33,374 nucleotides of DNA, from NCBI GenBank assembly GCA_002747825.1, contig PDQQ01000010.1, positions 96,461 to 129,834 on the forward strand, given 5' to 3'. The notes beneath the pieces were generated by a model that did not search any database, was not told the origin of the DNA, and saw nothing but the letters and a program-made list of their open reading frames with translations. This DNA comes from Deltaproteobacteria bacterium (GTDB lineage Bacteria; Desulfobacterota; Desulfobulbia; Desulfobulbales; Desulfocapsaceae). Positions 9,002 through 16,993 of the stretch are shown one piece after another. Position 1 is the stretch's first letter; the number at the start of each line of letters is the position of its first letter. Both the position numbers and the translations under genes were made by a program.

Positions 9002-10057
9002 ATGGCTTCAACCCCAAGAAAAGATAAAGGCAGCAGCGTGGAAAGCGCCATCAGTCAGATTCAGAGACAGTTCGGTAAAGGCTCGATTATGCGTCTTGGC
9101 TCCGCAGAAGCTGAAAATGTACCGGTTATTCCGACCGGGGCCTTGAGTCTTGATATTGCTCTTGGCGTCGGCGGTTTTCCCAAAGGGCGTATCACCGAAA
9201 TCTACGGTCCCGAATCTTCGGGGAAGACAACCCTGGCCCTGCACGTCGTGGCGGAGGCACAAAAAAAAGGGGGAACCGCGGCCTTTATCGATGCCGAACA
9301 CGCGCTTGATACCAGCTACGCAGAACGTCTGGGTGTCAATACAGACGATCTGCTCGTCTCTCAGCCTGATTTTGGAGAACAGGCGCTTGAGATAGCTGAA
9401 ATCCTTATCCGTTCGGGCGGGGTCGATGTGATCGTCATCGACTCGGTGGCGGCCCTGGTGCCCCGGGCGGAAATTGATGGCAATGTCGGAGATTCCCACG
9501 TCGGACTCCAGGCCCGTTTAATGTCCCAGGCGATGAGAAAATTTACCGGCGTCCTCAACCGCAGTAATACCATCCTGATCTTCATCAATCAGATCCGGAT
9601 GAAAATCGGTGTCATGTTCGGCAACCCCGAAACCACAACAGGCGGCAATGCCCTGAAGTTTTATTCTTCCCTGCGGCTTGATATCAGGCGGATAGCCCAG
9701 CTCAAGGATGGGCAGGATCTTATCGGCAACAGAACCCGTGTAAAGGTGGTAAAGAACAAGGTCGCCCCGCCTTTCAAACAGGCGGAATTTGATATTATCT
9801 ATGGTGAGGGAATCTCCAAGGTCGGAGATATGCTTGATCTTGCCGTCGATCTGGATATCGTTGAGAAAAGCGGTGCCTGGTATTCCTACGCAGAAGAGAG
9901 AATTGGCCAGGGCCGGGAAAATGCAAAACGCTTCCTCAGCGAACAACCAGAGATGTGTCTTGAGATAGAAAACAAGGTGCGCCTGGCCTATGGCATGCAA
10001 CCGGCCGAAGCTGCCCCAGAGAAACCACCCCAAGAACAGGCAGATAAGGTTTCTTGA
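9002..10057 (+). CDS. recA: Recombinase A
   Basis: RecA catalyses ATP-dependent homologous pairing and strand exchange and acts as co-protease for LexA-type repressors. The 351-residue protein shows the Walker A GPESSGKT (residues 69-76), [25 protein letters not shown], the L2-region [10 protein letters not shown] and the conserved core through [18 protein letters not shown]. The C-terminus is a short acidic, variable tail. It lies 128 bases after cinA. I looked in that gap for a LexA-type palindrome and did not find a convincing one, so SOS control is not shown here. The downstream region has two small hairpins (AGTGC-TTCT-GCACT at 10057-10070 and GTGCC-GGAA-GGCAC at 10111-10124) but no T run. 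No recX follows. Confidence 0.98.
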   Translation: MASTPRKDKGSSVESAISQIQRQFGKGSIMRLGSAEAENVPVIPTGALSLDIALGVGGFPKGRITEIYGPESSGKTTLALHVVAEAQKKGGTAAFIDAEHALDTSYAERLGVNTDDLLVSQPDFGEQALEIAEILIRSGGVDVIVIDSVAALVPRAEIDGNVGDSHVGLQARLMSQAMRKFTGVLNRSNTILIFINQIRMKIGVMFGNPETTTGGNALKFYSSLRLDIRRIAQLKDGQDLIGNRTRVKVVKNKVAPPFKQAEFDIIYGEGISKVGDMLDLAVDLDIVEKSGAWYSYAEERIGQGRENAKRFLSEQPEMCLEIENKVRLAYGMQPAEAAPEKPPQEQADKVS

Positions 10058-10159
10058 GTGCTTCTGCACTGAATTACTCGTCCGAAACGGTTATTTGAGA
10101 AGGTCGTGAAGTGCCGGAAGGCACAGGTGGCAAGATACCTTAAAGACTATTCTTTTGAG

Positions 10160-10492
10160 TCAGCCCCCGCTCTTGAGCTTTTCCATCTGACTTTCAAGAC
10201 CAATAACCTGATCGACAGGCAATACAAAGGCGATGCCTGTTCCGGGTTTGTCGAACTGGCCGGTTTCCCCGATGGTTTTCAGGATGCTCTCGACCATATT
10301 TTCGGCAAGCAAAAACATGATGATATCGGTTTGCGCCTCAAGGCTCAGGCCAAAGAAGGTTTTTGCCTCGTGGATACCTGTGCCCCGTGCCGGAATGATT
10401 GTGGCTCCGGTGGCACCGGCATCTTTGGCCGCATCGACAATCCTGTCGGTTAAAACCGGTTTTACGGATGCAAGAATTATTTTAAAGCGCAT
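10160..10492 (-). CDS. PII-family regulator linked to DUF1538 transporters
   Basis: A 110-residue PII-fold (GlnB/GlnK-like) trimeric signal protein, expected to bind nucleotides and to regulate a membrane partner. The start MRFKIILASVKP and the region GIHEAKTFFGLSLEAQTDIIMFLL match PII strand patterns, and DKPGTGIAFVLPVDQVIGL matches the C-terminal GxxGTGIAF strand. The T-loop region is short and lacks the uridylylated Tyr context of GlnB, so regulation by UTase is unlikely. The start codon overlaps the last 11 bases of the preceding DUF1538 gene, implying translational coupling and probably a physical partnership. It probably senses adenylate or another metabolite for the transporter pair, but the ligand is unknown. 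Confidence 0.85.
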   Translation of the reverse strand: MRFKIILASVKPVLTDRIVDAAKDAGATGATIIPARGTGIHEAKTFFGLSLEAQTDIIMFLLAENMVESILKTIGETGQFDKPGTGIAFVLPVDQVIGLESQMEKLKSGG

Positions 10493-11279
10493 GTCTTTTT
10501 TCCTCTCTTTTTTTCACTTTTCGAATGCCCTGATATTCGGCAATCTGTGCATAACCAAGTACCGCGATTATTGGAAACAGACTGGCAAAGGCAATAAGGC
10601 CAAAACCGTCGACGGCTGGGTTCCTTCCGGGAACCGCGGCAGACAAACCAAGCCCTAATGCCGCAACCACAGGAACCGTCACTGTCGATGTGGTCACCCC
10701 GCCCGAATCGTAGGCCAGTGGAATCAAGGTCTTTGGCGCCATAAAAGTCTGTACGAGAACAATCAGGTAGCCTGCTATAATATAGAGGTAAAGGGGTGTT
10801 CCCGTTACGATCCGAAAGGCGCCAAGGGCAATGCCAAAGGCGACACCAATGGCCACCGTAATACGCAGTCCCCACTGGCCGATACTACCACCAGAGACCT
10901 CTGCCGCTTTGTAGGCGACGGCAATAAGCGATGGTTCAGCTACGGTTGTGGCAAAGCCGATTGCTGCGGCGAAAAGATAGACCCAGTAGTAGGTTTTCCA
11001 ATCGGTAAAAAGGGTCGCCCCGCCAGATCGTTGCAGGAAATCGGGATCTGTCAGTTGCGCTGCCATAATCTTTCCCAATGGAAAAAGGGCTTTTTCCAGA
11101 CCGACCAGAAAAAGGGTGAGACCAATCAGCACATACAGGCCGCCGACGAAGATTCTCGGCAGATTCTCCAGAGGTTGTTTAATGACAACCGCCTGAAAAA
11201 AGCCAAAAAGAAAAATAATCGGCAACAGATTGGTAAAGGTGAGCCAAAGGGTATTGCTGAAATCAAGGATTATCTGCAT
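10482..11279 (-). CDS. DUF1538 membrane protein, second of pair (UmpB-like)
   Basis: A 265-residue polytopic inner-membrane protein with about seven hydrophobic segments. Diagnostic DUF1538 features are GGLYVLIGLTLFLVGLEKALFPLG near residue 50, ATTVAEPSLIAVA, the motif AYDSGGVTTSTVTVPVVAALG and GRNPAVDGFGLIAFASLFPII. From memory, a DUF1538 pair named UmpAB from Halomonas was reported as a two-component Na+(Li+,K+)/H+ antiporter. If that holds here, this subunit would act in monovalent cation or pH homeostasis. It starts 2 bases after its paralogue ends and overlaps the PII gene by 11 bases. The C-terminus is a short charged cytoplasmic tail (KVKKREEKRH). Confidence 0.82.
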   Translation of the reverse strand: MQIILDFSNTLWLTFTNLLPIIFLFGFFQAVVIKQPLENLPRIFVGGLYVLIGLTLFLVGLEKALFPLGKIMAAQLTDPDFLQRSGGATLFTDWKTYYWVYLFAAAIGFATTVAEPSLIAVAYKAAEVSGGSIGQWGLRITVAIGVAFGIALGAFRIVTGTPLYLYIIAGYLIVLVQTFMAPKTLIPLAYDSGGVTTSTVTVPVVAALGLGLSAAVPGRNPAVDGFGLIAFASLFPIIAVLGYAQIAEYQGIRKVKKREEKRHAL

Positions 11280-11281
11280 AG

Positions 11282-12037
11282 TTACACTTTCACTCCGAAG
11301 ATAAAAATGCCATAGGCCATAACAAAAATCATTGGCAGCAAAGAGGCAAAGGCAATCAGACCAAAGCCGTCAAGCAACGGGTTACGGCCACGGATAACCG
11401 TGGCAAGTCCGACACCTAGTGCGGTAACCAGAGGAACGGTAATGGTTGAGGTGGTAACCCCACCTGCATCGTAGGCGATGCCGATAATTTCCTGAGGGGC
11501 GATGGTGGTAATAAGCATAATCAGGCCGTAACCACCAATAATAAAGAAGTGAATAGGCCAGCCGAGTAAAATACGTAACACACCGAGCAAAACGGCAAAA
11601 CCAACAGAAAAAGCCACCGTATAACGCAGGCCAAGGGCATAGCTGTCCATCACTTTAACATCATTTGCCAATAAGCCGCCGAGTCGGGCAACATCTGCAG
11701 CCTCTTTGGCAATGGCAATTAAGGCAGGTTCGACAATCGTGGTAGAGAACCCCAAAACAAAAGCAAAAATCAGCAACCAGAGGAGGCTTCCTTTGCGTGA
11801 CAAGGCCTGGGCCATCTCTTCACCAAGAGGGAAAAGGGCCATCTCCAGCCCCTGAATAAACATGGAAAGTCCAACGATGACCATCAGACCTCCGAACAAC
11901 ATCTCCTTTACCTGGGGCAGGGGCTGGCGGATCACCACCAGTTGAAAAAAAGCTATTACGATCAGGATAGGCAGCAGATCCATGCTGGCCTGCCATAATC
12001 GAGAGCCAATGTAGGTGATTGTTTTTGGAATATTCAT
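11282..12037 (-). CDS. DUF1538 membrane protein, first of pair (UmpA-like)
   Basis: A 251-residue paralogue of the downstream gene, with the same landmarks: GGLMVIVGLSMFIQGLEMALFPLGEEMA, FSTTIVEPALIAIAKEAADVA, AYDAGGVTTSTITVPLVTALGVG and GRNPLLDGFGLIAFASLLPMI. The two proteins are colinear over nearly their whole length, which points to an ancient duplication and to a heteromeric transporter. The acidic VEPALIAIA segment and the GGVTTST motif are the likely functional membrane positions. This is the first gene of a three-gene minus-strand operon (UmpA-like, UmpB-like, PII-type). Its only promoter hint is a TATAAT on this strand at 12088-12093 without a good -35. The ATG at 12037 has a weak ribosome-binding site. 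Confidence 0.82.
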   Translation of the reverse strand: MNIPKTITYIGSRLWQASMDLLPILIVIAFFQLVVIRQPLPQVKEMLFGGLMVIVGLSMFIQGLEMALFPLGEEMAQALSRKGSLLWLLIFAFVLGFSTTIVEPALIAIAKEAADVARLGGLLANDVKVMDSYALGLRYTVAFSVGFAVLLGVLRILLGWPIHFFIIGGYGLIMLITTIAPQEIIGIAYDAGGVTTSTITVPLVTALGVGLATVIRGRNPLLDGFGLIAFASLLPMIFVMAYGIFIFGVKV

Positions 12038-12157
12038 TGCAAGAACCAGGGCTCGTGTTCCCGAAAAAGGAAATTGTCTAGGGGGGTATTATACTCCAGT
12101 CAAAAGGAAAATACAGGAAAAGCTACAGCCCCTGAATTTCTGCTCTGCTTTTTGTAG

Positions 12158-12186
12158 TTGACTGACCTGTATTTCATCCCTACTGT
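12158..12186 (+). promoter_or_regulatory. Candidate sigma70-type promoter of rubredoxin gene
   Basis: TTGACT (12158-12163) and TACTGT (12181-12186) are separated by 17 bases. The -35 matches consensus at five of six positions, the -10 at three. It lies 42 bases before the rubredoxin ATG and diverges from the DUF1538 operon. No PerR or Fur palindrome is evident. Confidence 0.4.
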
Positions 12187-12228
12187 AGAGACGGTTTACC
12201 ATTATCAATTTTATTTAGGAGGAAGACA

Positions 12229-12387
12229 ATGCAGAAATGGGAATGTCCTTGTGGTTATATCTATGATCCTGAACAAGGTGACGAAGAAAACGGTGTTGCC
12301 CCAGGTACAGCCTGGGAAGATGTCCCTGAAGATTGGGTTTGTCCGATCTGTGGAGCTGAAAAGGACTCTTTCTGGGAGGCCGAATGA
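12229..12387 (+). CDS. Rubredoxin with CxC first knuckle
   Basis: A 52-residue one-iron electron-transfer protein of the cytosol. It begins [20 protein letters not shown], continues [19 protein letters not shown] and ends DSFWEAE. The second iron-binding knuckle is the normal CPICG. The first is CPCG (C6, C8), one residue shorter than the usual CxxCG, which is unusual and is raised as a finding. AGGAGG (12217-12222) lies 6 bases before the ATG, an excellent ribosome-binding site. The peroxiredoxin gene follows 270 bases downstream. In anaerobes rubredoxins pass electrons from NAD(P)H:rubredoxin oxidoreductase to peroxide- and oxygen-reducing enzymes, so the pairing makes sense. Confidence 0.92.
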   Translation: MQKWECPCGYIYDPEQGDEENGVAPGTAWEDVPEDWVCPICGAEKDSFWEAE

Positions 12388-12657
12388 CACAAGGTTGGAG
12401 ATACTCGCTACAGCCCCTGATAACTTGCCGCAGTGCTTCAGTCCTCACGGACAAGAAAGGGCTTGCGGGCACGGGATACCGGCGGGTGGCTCCAACCCTA
12501 AATAGCAAAAAAAATAACACCAATCGGGAAATCGTATTTCTCTGCCCATCGATAGAAAAAAAGATGGCACATTCTTGCTGACATCTATTCTTGACGCTGG
12601 CCACAAAGAACTGTCAAAAGACAGAGAACGGTTCCCACAACCAGAAATGGAGACGCC

Positions 12658-13248
12658 ATGAGCCTTATAGTAACCCAACCAGCACCAGATTTTACAGCGA
12701 CCGCAGTCATGCCAGACAATTCCTTCAAAGAAGACTTTACACTGTCTGACTACAAGGGGAAGTATGTATTACTTTTCTTCTATCCCCTTGATTTTACGTT
12801 TGTCTGCCCATCTGAGATATTGGCCTTTAACAAGGCTGTACAACAATTCGCCGACAAAAATTGTCAACTTATAGGCGTTTCTGTTGATTCTCATTTTACC
12901 CACCTGGCCTGGAAGAACACAGAAGTCAACAACGGCGGCATCGGGAACGTCCAGTATCCACTGGTCGCTGATCTCGATAAAGCCATATCGCAGTCTTATC
13001 AGGTTCTCTTGCCCGGTGGCGTGGCTCTTCGTGGGCTCTTCCTTATCGACCGCGAAGGTGTTGTCCGTCACCAGATTGTCAATGATCTTCCTCTTGGGCG
13101 CAGTGTTGACGAGGCCCTGCGTATGCTTGATGCACTGCAGTTTACCGAAGAATACGGAGATGTCTGCCCTGCCAACTGGAAAAAAGGCGAAGAGGCTATG
13201 AAACCCACAGCAGAAGGGGTTGCAGAATATCTGAGCAAGCACGCATAA
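12658..13248 (+). CDS. Typical 2-Cys peroxiredoxin (AhpC/TSA)
   Basis: A thiol peroxidase that reduces H2O2 and organic peroxides in the cytosol. The 196-residue protein has the peroxidatic Cys in FYPLDFTFVCPSEI (around residue 50) and the resolving Cys in GDVCPANWKKGEEAM (around 170), so it is a typical 2-Cys enzyme working as a dimer or decamer. The C-terminal YF region seen in sensitive eukaryotic forms is absent. It probably receives electrons from thioredoxin or, given its neighbour, from rubredoxin. That link is inferred. GGAG lies 5 bases before the ATG at 12658. A terminator is present at about 13353-13393. The two genes may be co-transcribed from the promoter at 12158, since I see no terminator between them. 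Confidence 0.95.
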   Translation: MSLIVTQPAPDFTATAVMPDNSFKEDFTLSDYKGKYVLLFFYPLDFTFVCPSEILAFNKAVQQFADKNCQLIGVSVDSHFTHLAWKNTEVNNGGIGNVQYPLVADLDKAISQSYQVLLPGGVALRGLFLIDREGVVRHQIVNDLPLGRSVDEALRMLDALQFTEEYGDVCPANWKKGEEAMKPTAEGVAEYLSKHA

Positions 13249-13694
13249 GACCTTTGCGGTGTATACATTCCGCTGCAAATGAGATAATGCAAAACCTGAG
13301 CCTTTCTCTTTTGTGAGAGACCGAGGAATCCTCTGGCTTTGCGCCAACAAACGGGGCGTCTACCAGCAAATGGTTTGCGCCCCTGTTCTTTTTGCGAGAG
13401 ACATCCCGTGAGCACCGTGCGCAACCTTACCCCGTTCTAGATGTATGAGATCGGCGAGAATGCCGCACCATTGCTCTGACAAGCGGAATATACCCACAAC
13501 AAGATAAAATGTTGCAGATATTGTATGCTTGTGTTAACAAGGCCGAGATCGCAGTTTTGATGCGTATATGGCTGAACCTGACAACGTGTCCCAGCATCCG
13601 CTTCTAACCAATGAAAGAAAGCCTTGCTTCGATATTATTGCGCCGTCAACGTCCTCAAAAAGATGGAAGCAGCGGCAATGATTAAGGCGACTTG
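13249..13694. other. Gene-poor stretch with terminator
   Basis: Apart from the terminator at 13353-13393, this stretch of roughly 445 bases shows no coding motif, RNA gene or repeat that I can recognise. Stop codons interrupt all frames. Confidence 0.5.
13353..13393 (+). terminator. Rho-independent terminator after peroxiredoxin
   Basis: GGGGCG (13353-13358) pairs with CGCCCC (13378-13383). An inner stem ACCA-GCAAA-TGGT sits within the loop. The structure is followed by TGTTCTTTTTG. It lies about 105 bases after the peroxiredoxin stop. Confidence 0.65.
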
Positions 13695-14099
13695 ATGCAG
13701 ATAAAACAGTCTATCTCCCTGATATCACTGATGCTCGTGCATCCGCTTTCTTTCCTCCTTATCGGGGCATCTTTATCTCTTTTTACAGTCCGTAGTTACA
13801 ATAACGAGCAGCTTGTCTCAATGCGTAACAAGCTCTTTGCGTTACTCCGCGCAGTAGTACTGGCTCTTCTTTTCCTTGGGATTACACCTTCTGCATATTT
13901 CCCAATACCGATAATACTGGCAGTATCAATTGCCACAGTTGCCTATATTCAGACAAAAAAGATAAAAGGGGATTACCAACTATTTTCGGGGCAGAATCTC
14001 CCGTTCGACTCGTTTTTCCTGTATTTCCAACCTGCCTTGTCCCATTATGCCGAGGCTGTAAAAAAGCAACAATACCTTAGGAGGATTGTGCCTCGTTGA
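13695..14099 (+). CDS. Hypothetical small membrane protein
   Basis: I do not recognise this 134-residue protein. It has three hydrophobic stretches that could be membrane helices (roughly residues 9-32, 46-64 and 66-84). A basic segment (KKIKGD) and a soluble C-terminal portion ending in KKQQYLRRIVPR follow. The frame is continuous and the hydrophobic pattern is consistent with a real gene, but the ribosome-binding site is weak (AAGGCG, 8 bases before the ATG) and no neighbour explains it. A TTG immediately before the ATG is an alternative start. It lies between the peroxiredoxin terminator and the kor operon, separate from both. It could be a lineage-specific inner-membrane protein or a decayed fragment. 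Confidence 0.4.
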   Translation: MQIKQSISLISLMLVHPLSFLLIGASLSLFTVRSYNNEQLVSMRNKLFALLRAVVLALLFLGITPSAYFPIPIILAVSIATVAYIQTKKIKGDYQLFSGQNLPFDSFFLYFQPALSHYAEAVKKQQYLRRIVPR

Positions 14100-14236
14100 T
14101 GCTTTAATACACTGATATAAGACGGCATGTATTATAAAATAAGCGGGAGGTGCTCTCGGATAAAAAACCTCAAGGGGGGGATAACCACAAATGTTGATCG
14201 TACCTTGTTGCCGGGTAACAGAACGATGAGGATTGC

Positions 14237-14458
14237 ATGAAAAGGAAAAAACTAAAAGAACTCGTAATAAATACAGACTGGTGTAAGGGGTGTGGCATTT
14301 GTGTCAATTTCTGTCCCAAAAAGGTATTGGAGCTGAGTCCTCAGGAGAAATCGACGGCTGTTCGGCCCGAGGATTGTATCTGCTGCAGGTTATGCGAATT
14401 ACGGTGCCCGGATCTGGCGATTGAGGTACTGATAGAACAGGATAGTGACCATGAGTGA
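14237..14458 (+). CDS. korD: 2-oxoacid:ferredoxin oxidoreductase, delta (2x[4Fe-4S]) subunit
   Basis: A 73-residue bacterial-type ferredoxin with two complete [4Fe-4S] motifs: CKGCGICVNFCP in the first half and CICCRLCELRCP in the second. As KorD/OorD it shuttles electrons from the TPP-bound intermediate to the external ferredoxin. The ATG at 14237 follows GAGGAT with good spacing. The 3' end overlaps the korA start by 8 bases, so the two are translationally coupled. Together with the next three genes it forms the four-subunit KorDABC complex. AT-rich leader DNA at 14100-14236 is the likely promoter region, but I could not define a -35/-10 pair with correct spacing. Confidence 0.92.
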   Translation: MKRKKLKELVINTDWCKGCGICVNFCPKKVLELSPQEKSTAVRPEDCICCRLCELRCPDLAIEVLIEQDSDHE

Positions 14459-15599
14459 TAAAATACGTTTTATTCAGGGCAACGAGGCCTGTGTAGAAGG
14501 CGCACTCTATGCAGGGCTTGAGTTTTTTGCCGGCTACCCGATTACCCCATCCACCGAGATTGCCGAATGCCTGTCAGCGCGTCTTCCGGCCATTGGAGGG
14601 AAATTTATTCAAATGGAAGACGAAATAGCCTCCATGTGCGCTATTATCGGAGCATCACTTACCGGCCGCAAGGTTATGACGGCCACAAGCGGACCGGGGT
14701 TTTCTCTCAAACAAGAGGCTATCGGCTATGCCTGTATGGCTGAAATCCCTTGCGTTATTGCAAATGTACAGCGCGGCGGCCCTTCGACAGGCAATCCAAC
14801 CCATGTAAGCCAGGGGGATATCAATCAGGCACGCTGGGGAACGCATGGCGACCATAACATCATTGCCCTCACCGCATCAAATCACCAGGATATTTTTGCG
14901 ATGACGATTGAGGCCTTTAATCTGGCCGAAACCTACAGAACACCGGTTGTTCTGCTCTTTGATGAGGTTATCGGGCATATGCGTGAAAAATTAACCATCC
15001 CTGAAAAGGGAACTATCCCCGTCGTAGACAGGCTCCGCACTTCGGTACCCAAAGGGGTCGATTATCACCCGTATCTGCCACGGGAGGATGGCCGCCTGCC
15101 GATGTCTGACTTTGGAGCCGATCACCGCTACAACGTTACTGGTCTCTTCCATGATATGTGGGGCTTTCCTTCAAACAATCCTACCACCGTCAGTGAGCTG
15201 CTGCGTCATCTTATGGACAAGATAGACAACAACGTTCAGGCTATAACCCGCTACAAGGAGCACTATCTGGATGACGCCGAATATGTGTTTGTCTCCTACG
15301 GGTCATCGGCACGCTCCGCCATCCATCTTGCAAAAAACAGACGTGACAGAGGTGAGAAAATCGGGGTTCTGGAGCTGCAATCGCTTTGGCCGTTCCCCAA
15401 GGACCTGGTGCGGGAAAAATGTCTCAATACCAAGGCGGTTCTGGTGGTTGAAATGAATATGGGGCAGGTTATGGCACAGGTAAAGGCCGCCGTGGAAAAG
15501 CCTGAACAGGTTTTTCTCGCCAACAGAATCGACGGCAAACTGATTACACCCATGGACATCAAACAGCTTCTTCGGGTTATCCAGGGGAGGGGAATGTAA
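14451..15599 (+). CDS. korA: 2-oxoacid:ferredoxin oxidoreductase, alpha subunit
   Basis: The alpha subunit (382 residues) carries the pyrimidine-binding and transketolase-C-like domains. Recognisable stretches are FIQGNEACVEGALYAGLEFF, AGYPITPSTEIAE, MEDEIASMCAIIGASLTGRK, ATSGPGFSLKQEAIGYACMAEIP and RGGPSTGNPT. The complex oxidatively decarboxylates a 2-oxoacid with CoA, giving acyl-CoA and reduced ferredoxin. In sulfate reducers it can run in either direction of the TCA cycle. The closest fit is 2-oxoglutarate, but related 2-oxoacid oxidoreductases cannot be excluded by eye. The ATG at 14451 is preferred over a GTG at 14445 because AGGA at 14439 is better spaced from it. Confidence 0.92.
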   Translation: MSDKIRFIQGNEACVEGALYAGLEFFAGYPITPSTEIAECLSARLPAIGGKFIQMEDEIASMCAIIGASLTGRKVMTATSGPGFSLKQEAIGYACMAEIPCVIANVQRGGPSTGNPTHVSQGDINQARWGTHGDHNIIALTASNHQDIFAMTIEAFNLAETYRTPVVLLFDEVIGHMREKLTIPEKGTIPVVDRLRTSVPKGVDYHPYLPREDGRLPMSDFGADHRYNVTGLFHDMWGFPSNNPTTVSELLRHLMDKIDNNVQAITRYKEHYLDDAEYVFVSYGSSARSAIHLAKNRRDRGEKIGVLELQSLWPFPKDLVREKCLNTKAVLVVEMNMGQVMAQVKAAVEKPEQVFLANRIDGKLITPMDIKQLLRVIQGRGM

Positions 15600-15600
15600 T

Positions 15601-16401
15601 ATGGCTATAAAGGATTATTTACGCGAGCGTTTTTTCCCGCATATGTGGTGCCCCGGCTGTGGTCACGGCGTGATTTTAAACGCCCTTATCAGGGCCATTG
15701 ATGACCTTGGGCTGAGTAAAAACGAGATTGTAATGACATCGGGAATAGGCTGCTCTGCCAGGATATCCGGGTATGTGGATTTTCACTCGCTGCATACCTT
15801 GCATGGTCGGGCCCTGGCCTTTGCAACCGGAGTAAAGCTCAGCAAGCCCTCGCTGAAGGTCATTGTTCCGATGGGCGACGGTGATGCCCTGGCCATCGGC
15901 GGTAATCATTTTATTCATGCGGCAAGAAGGAACATAGATCTCACTGCTATAATCATGAACAACAGGATCTATGGAATGACCGGTGGACAGTTCTCCCCCC
16001 TCTCCGGGCCGGGAGTCAGGGCGACAACAGCACCGTATCTGACCATCGATCAGAGCTTTGACACGATTGAGCTGGCCAAGGCGGCCGGAGCGACCTTTGT
16101 TGCCCGATCAACGACATTCCATGTCCAGGAAGCCACCGGCTATATCAAGCAGGCTATCGAACATAAAGGTTTTTCCGTCGTCGAGATTCTGTCACAATGT
16201 CCCACCTATTATGGACGCAAGAACAAGGAGGGCGATGCCATCTCAATGATGAAAATCCATAAAACGAATACTGCCAAGCTTGGCTCAAAAATGCTCACCG
16301 ACAACCCTTCATTGATTCCCCGTGGAATCTTTGTCGATACGGAGAGACCAGAATACTGCCATGAATATGACAAAATCATACAACATGCGGGTAAGGAGTA
16401 A
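15601..16401 (+). CDS. korB: 2-oxoacid:ferredoxin oxidoreductase, beta (TPP-binding) subunit
   Basis: The 266-residue beta subunit binds thiamine diphosphate. It opens with WCPGCGHGVILNALIRAID and contains SGIGCSARISGYVDFHSLHTLHGRALAFATG and then the TPP/Mg motif MGDGDALAIGGNHFIHAARRNI...IIMNNRIYGMTGGQFSP. Length and motif order are those of KorB/OorB. The start is one base after the korA stop, with GGAGGGG upstream. In the complex it forms the active site with KorA. The region after residue 200 (SQCPTYYGRKNKEGDA) is also characteristic of 2-oxoglutarate-type beta subunits. Nothing is missing or interrupted. Confidence 0.93.
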   Translation: MAIKDYLRERFFPHMWCPGCGHGVILNALIRAIDDLGLSKNEIVMTSGIGCSARISGYVDFHSLHTLHGRALAFATGVKLSKPSLKVIVPMGDGDALAIGGNHFIHAARRNIDLTAIIMNNRIYGMTGGQFSPLSGPGVRATTAPYLTIDQSFDTIELAKAAGATFVARSTTFHVQEATGYIKQAIEHKGFSVVEILSQCPTYYGRKNKEGDAISMMKIHKTNTAKLGSKMLTDNPSLIPRGIFVDTERPEYCHEYDKIIQHAGKE

Positions 16402-16406
16402 TATCT

Positions 16407-16955
16407 ATGTCAAGGACCAGAATTGTCTTTTCCGGCTCAGGCGGTCAGGGAGTGATTACCGCGGCCATCATTTTAGCCGAGGCAGCGGTAATATATGAAG
16501 GGATGAATGCGACACAATCCCAGAGCTATGGAGCCGCCGCCAGGGGTGGGGCGACACGCAGTGACGTTATTCTTGACTGGGATGAAATTGACTTTCCGGG
16601 AGTAAGCCGGCCCAATATCCTTATCGCCCTGACCCAGACGGCATATAATAACTTTTCCTCGATCATACGCCCCGGAGGGATGTTGCTCACCGATACCAAG
16701 TACGTTACAACGGCAAGAAAGATAGATGCCAGACAGATTGAGCTCCCCATTTATGAGACGATAATGGAGAAGATCGGCAAGCCCATTGTCTTTAATATCA
16801 GCGTTCTTGGGGCCTTGATTGGAATCACGCCACTGGTGGAAAAAGAGTCTCTGCTCAAGGCGATAAAAACACGAGTACCCAGGGACTTTGTCCAATTAAA
16901 TATAGATGCTTTTGCCCACGGCTTCGAGTTGGGCAAAGAGTTTGCGATTTCATAA
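16407..16955 (+). CDS. korC: 2-oxoacid:ferredoxin oxidoreductase, gamma subunit
   Basis: The 182-residue gamma subunit shows the family start RIVFSGSGGQGVITAAIILAEAA and the signature TQSQSYGAAARGGATRSDVILDWDEIDFP. It contributes the CoA-binding domain of the KorDABC heterotetramer. AAGGAG is centred about 10 bases before the ATG at 16407, and the gene begins 5 bases after korB. The order D-A-B-C is the common one in Desulfobacterota and Epsilonproteobacteria. The downstream aroK starts 38 bases after the stop without an intervening terminator, so it is probably in the same transcript. Confidence 0.93.
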   Translation: MSRTRIVFSGSGGQGVITAAIILAEAAVIYEGMNATQSQSYGAAARGGATRSDVILDWDEIDFPGVSRPNILIALTQTAYNNFSSIIRPGGMLLTDTKYVTTARKIDARQIELPIYETIMEKIGKPIVFNISVLGALIGITPLVEKESLLKAIKTRVPRDFVQLNIDAFAHGFELGKEFAIS

Positions 16956-16993
16956 AATTTCGGCATCTCCGCAGAAAAAGACAAGCCTTTGCA

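Noticed and set aside
12388..12657. Possible small gene between rubredoxin and peroxiredoxin
   Set aside because: The frames seen are shadows or interrupted, with no ribosome-binding site or motif.
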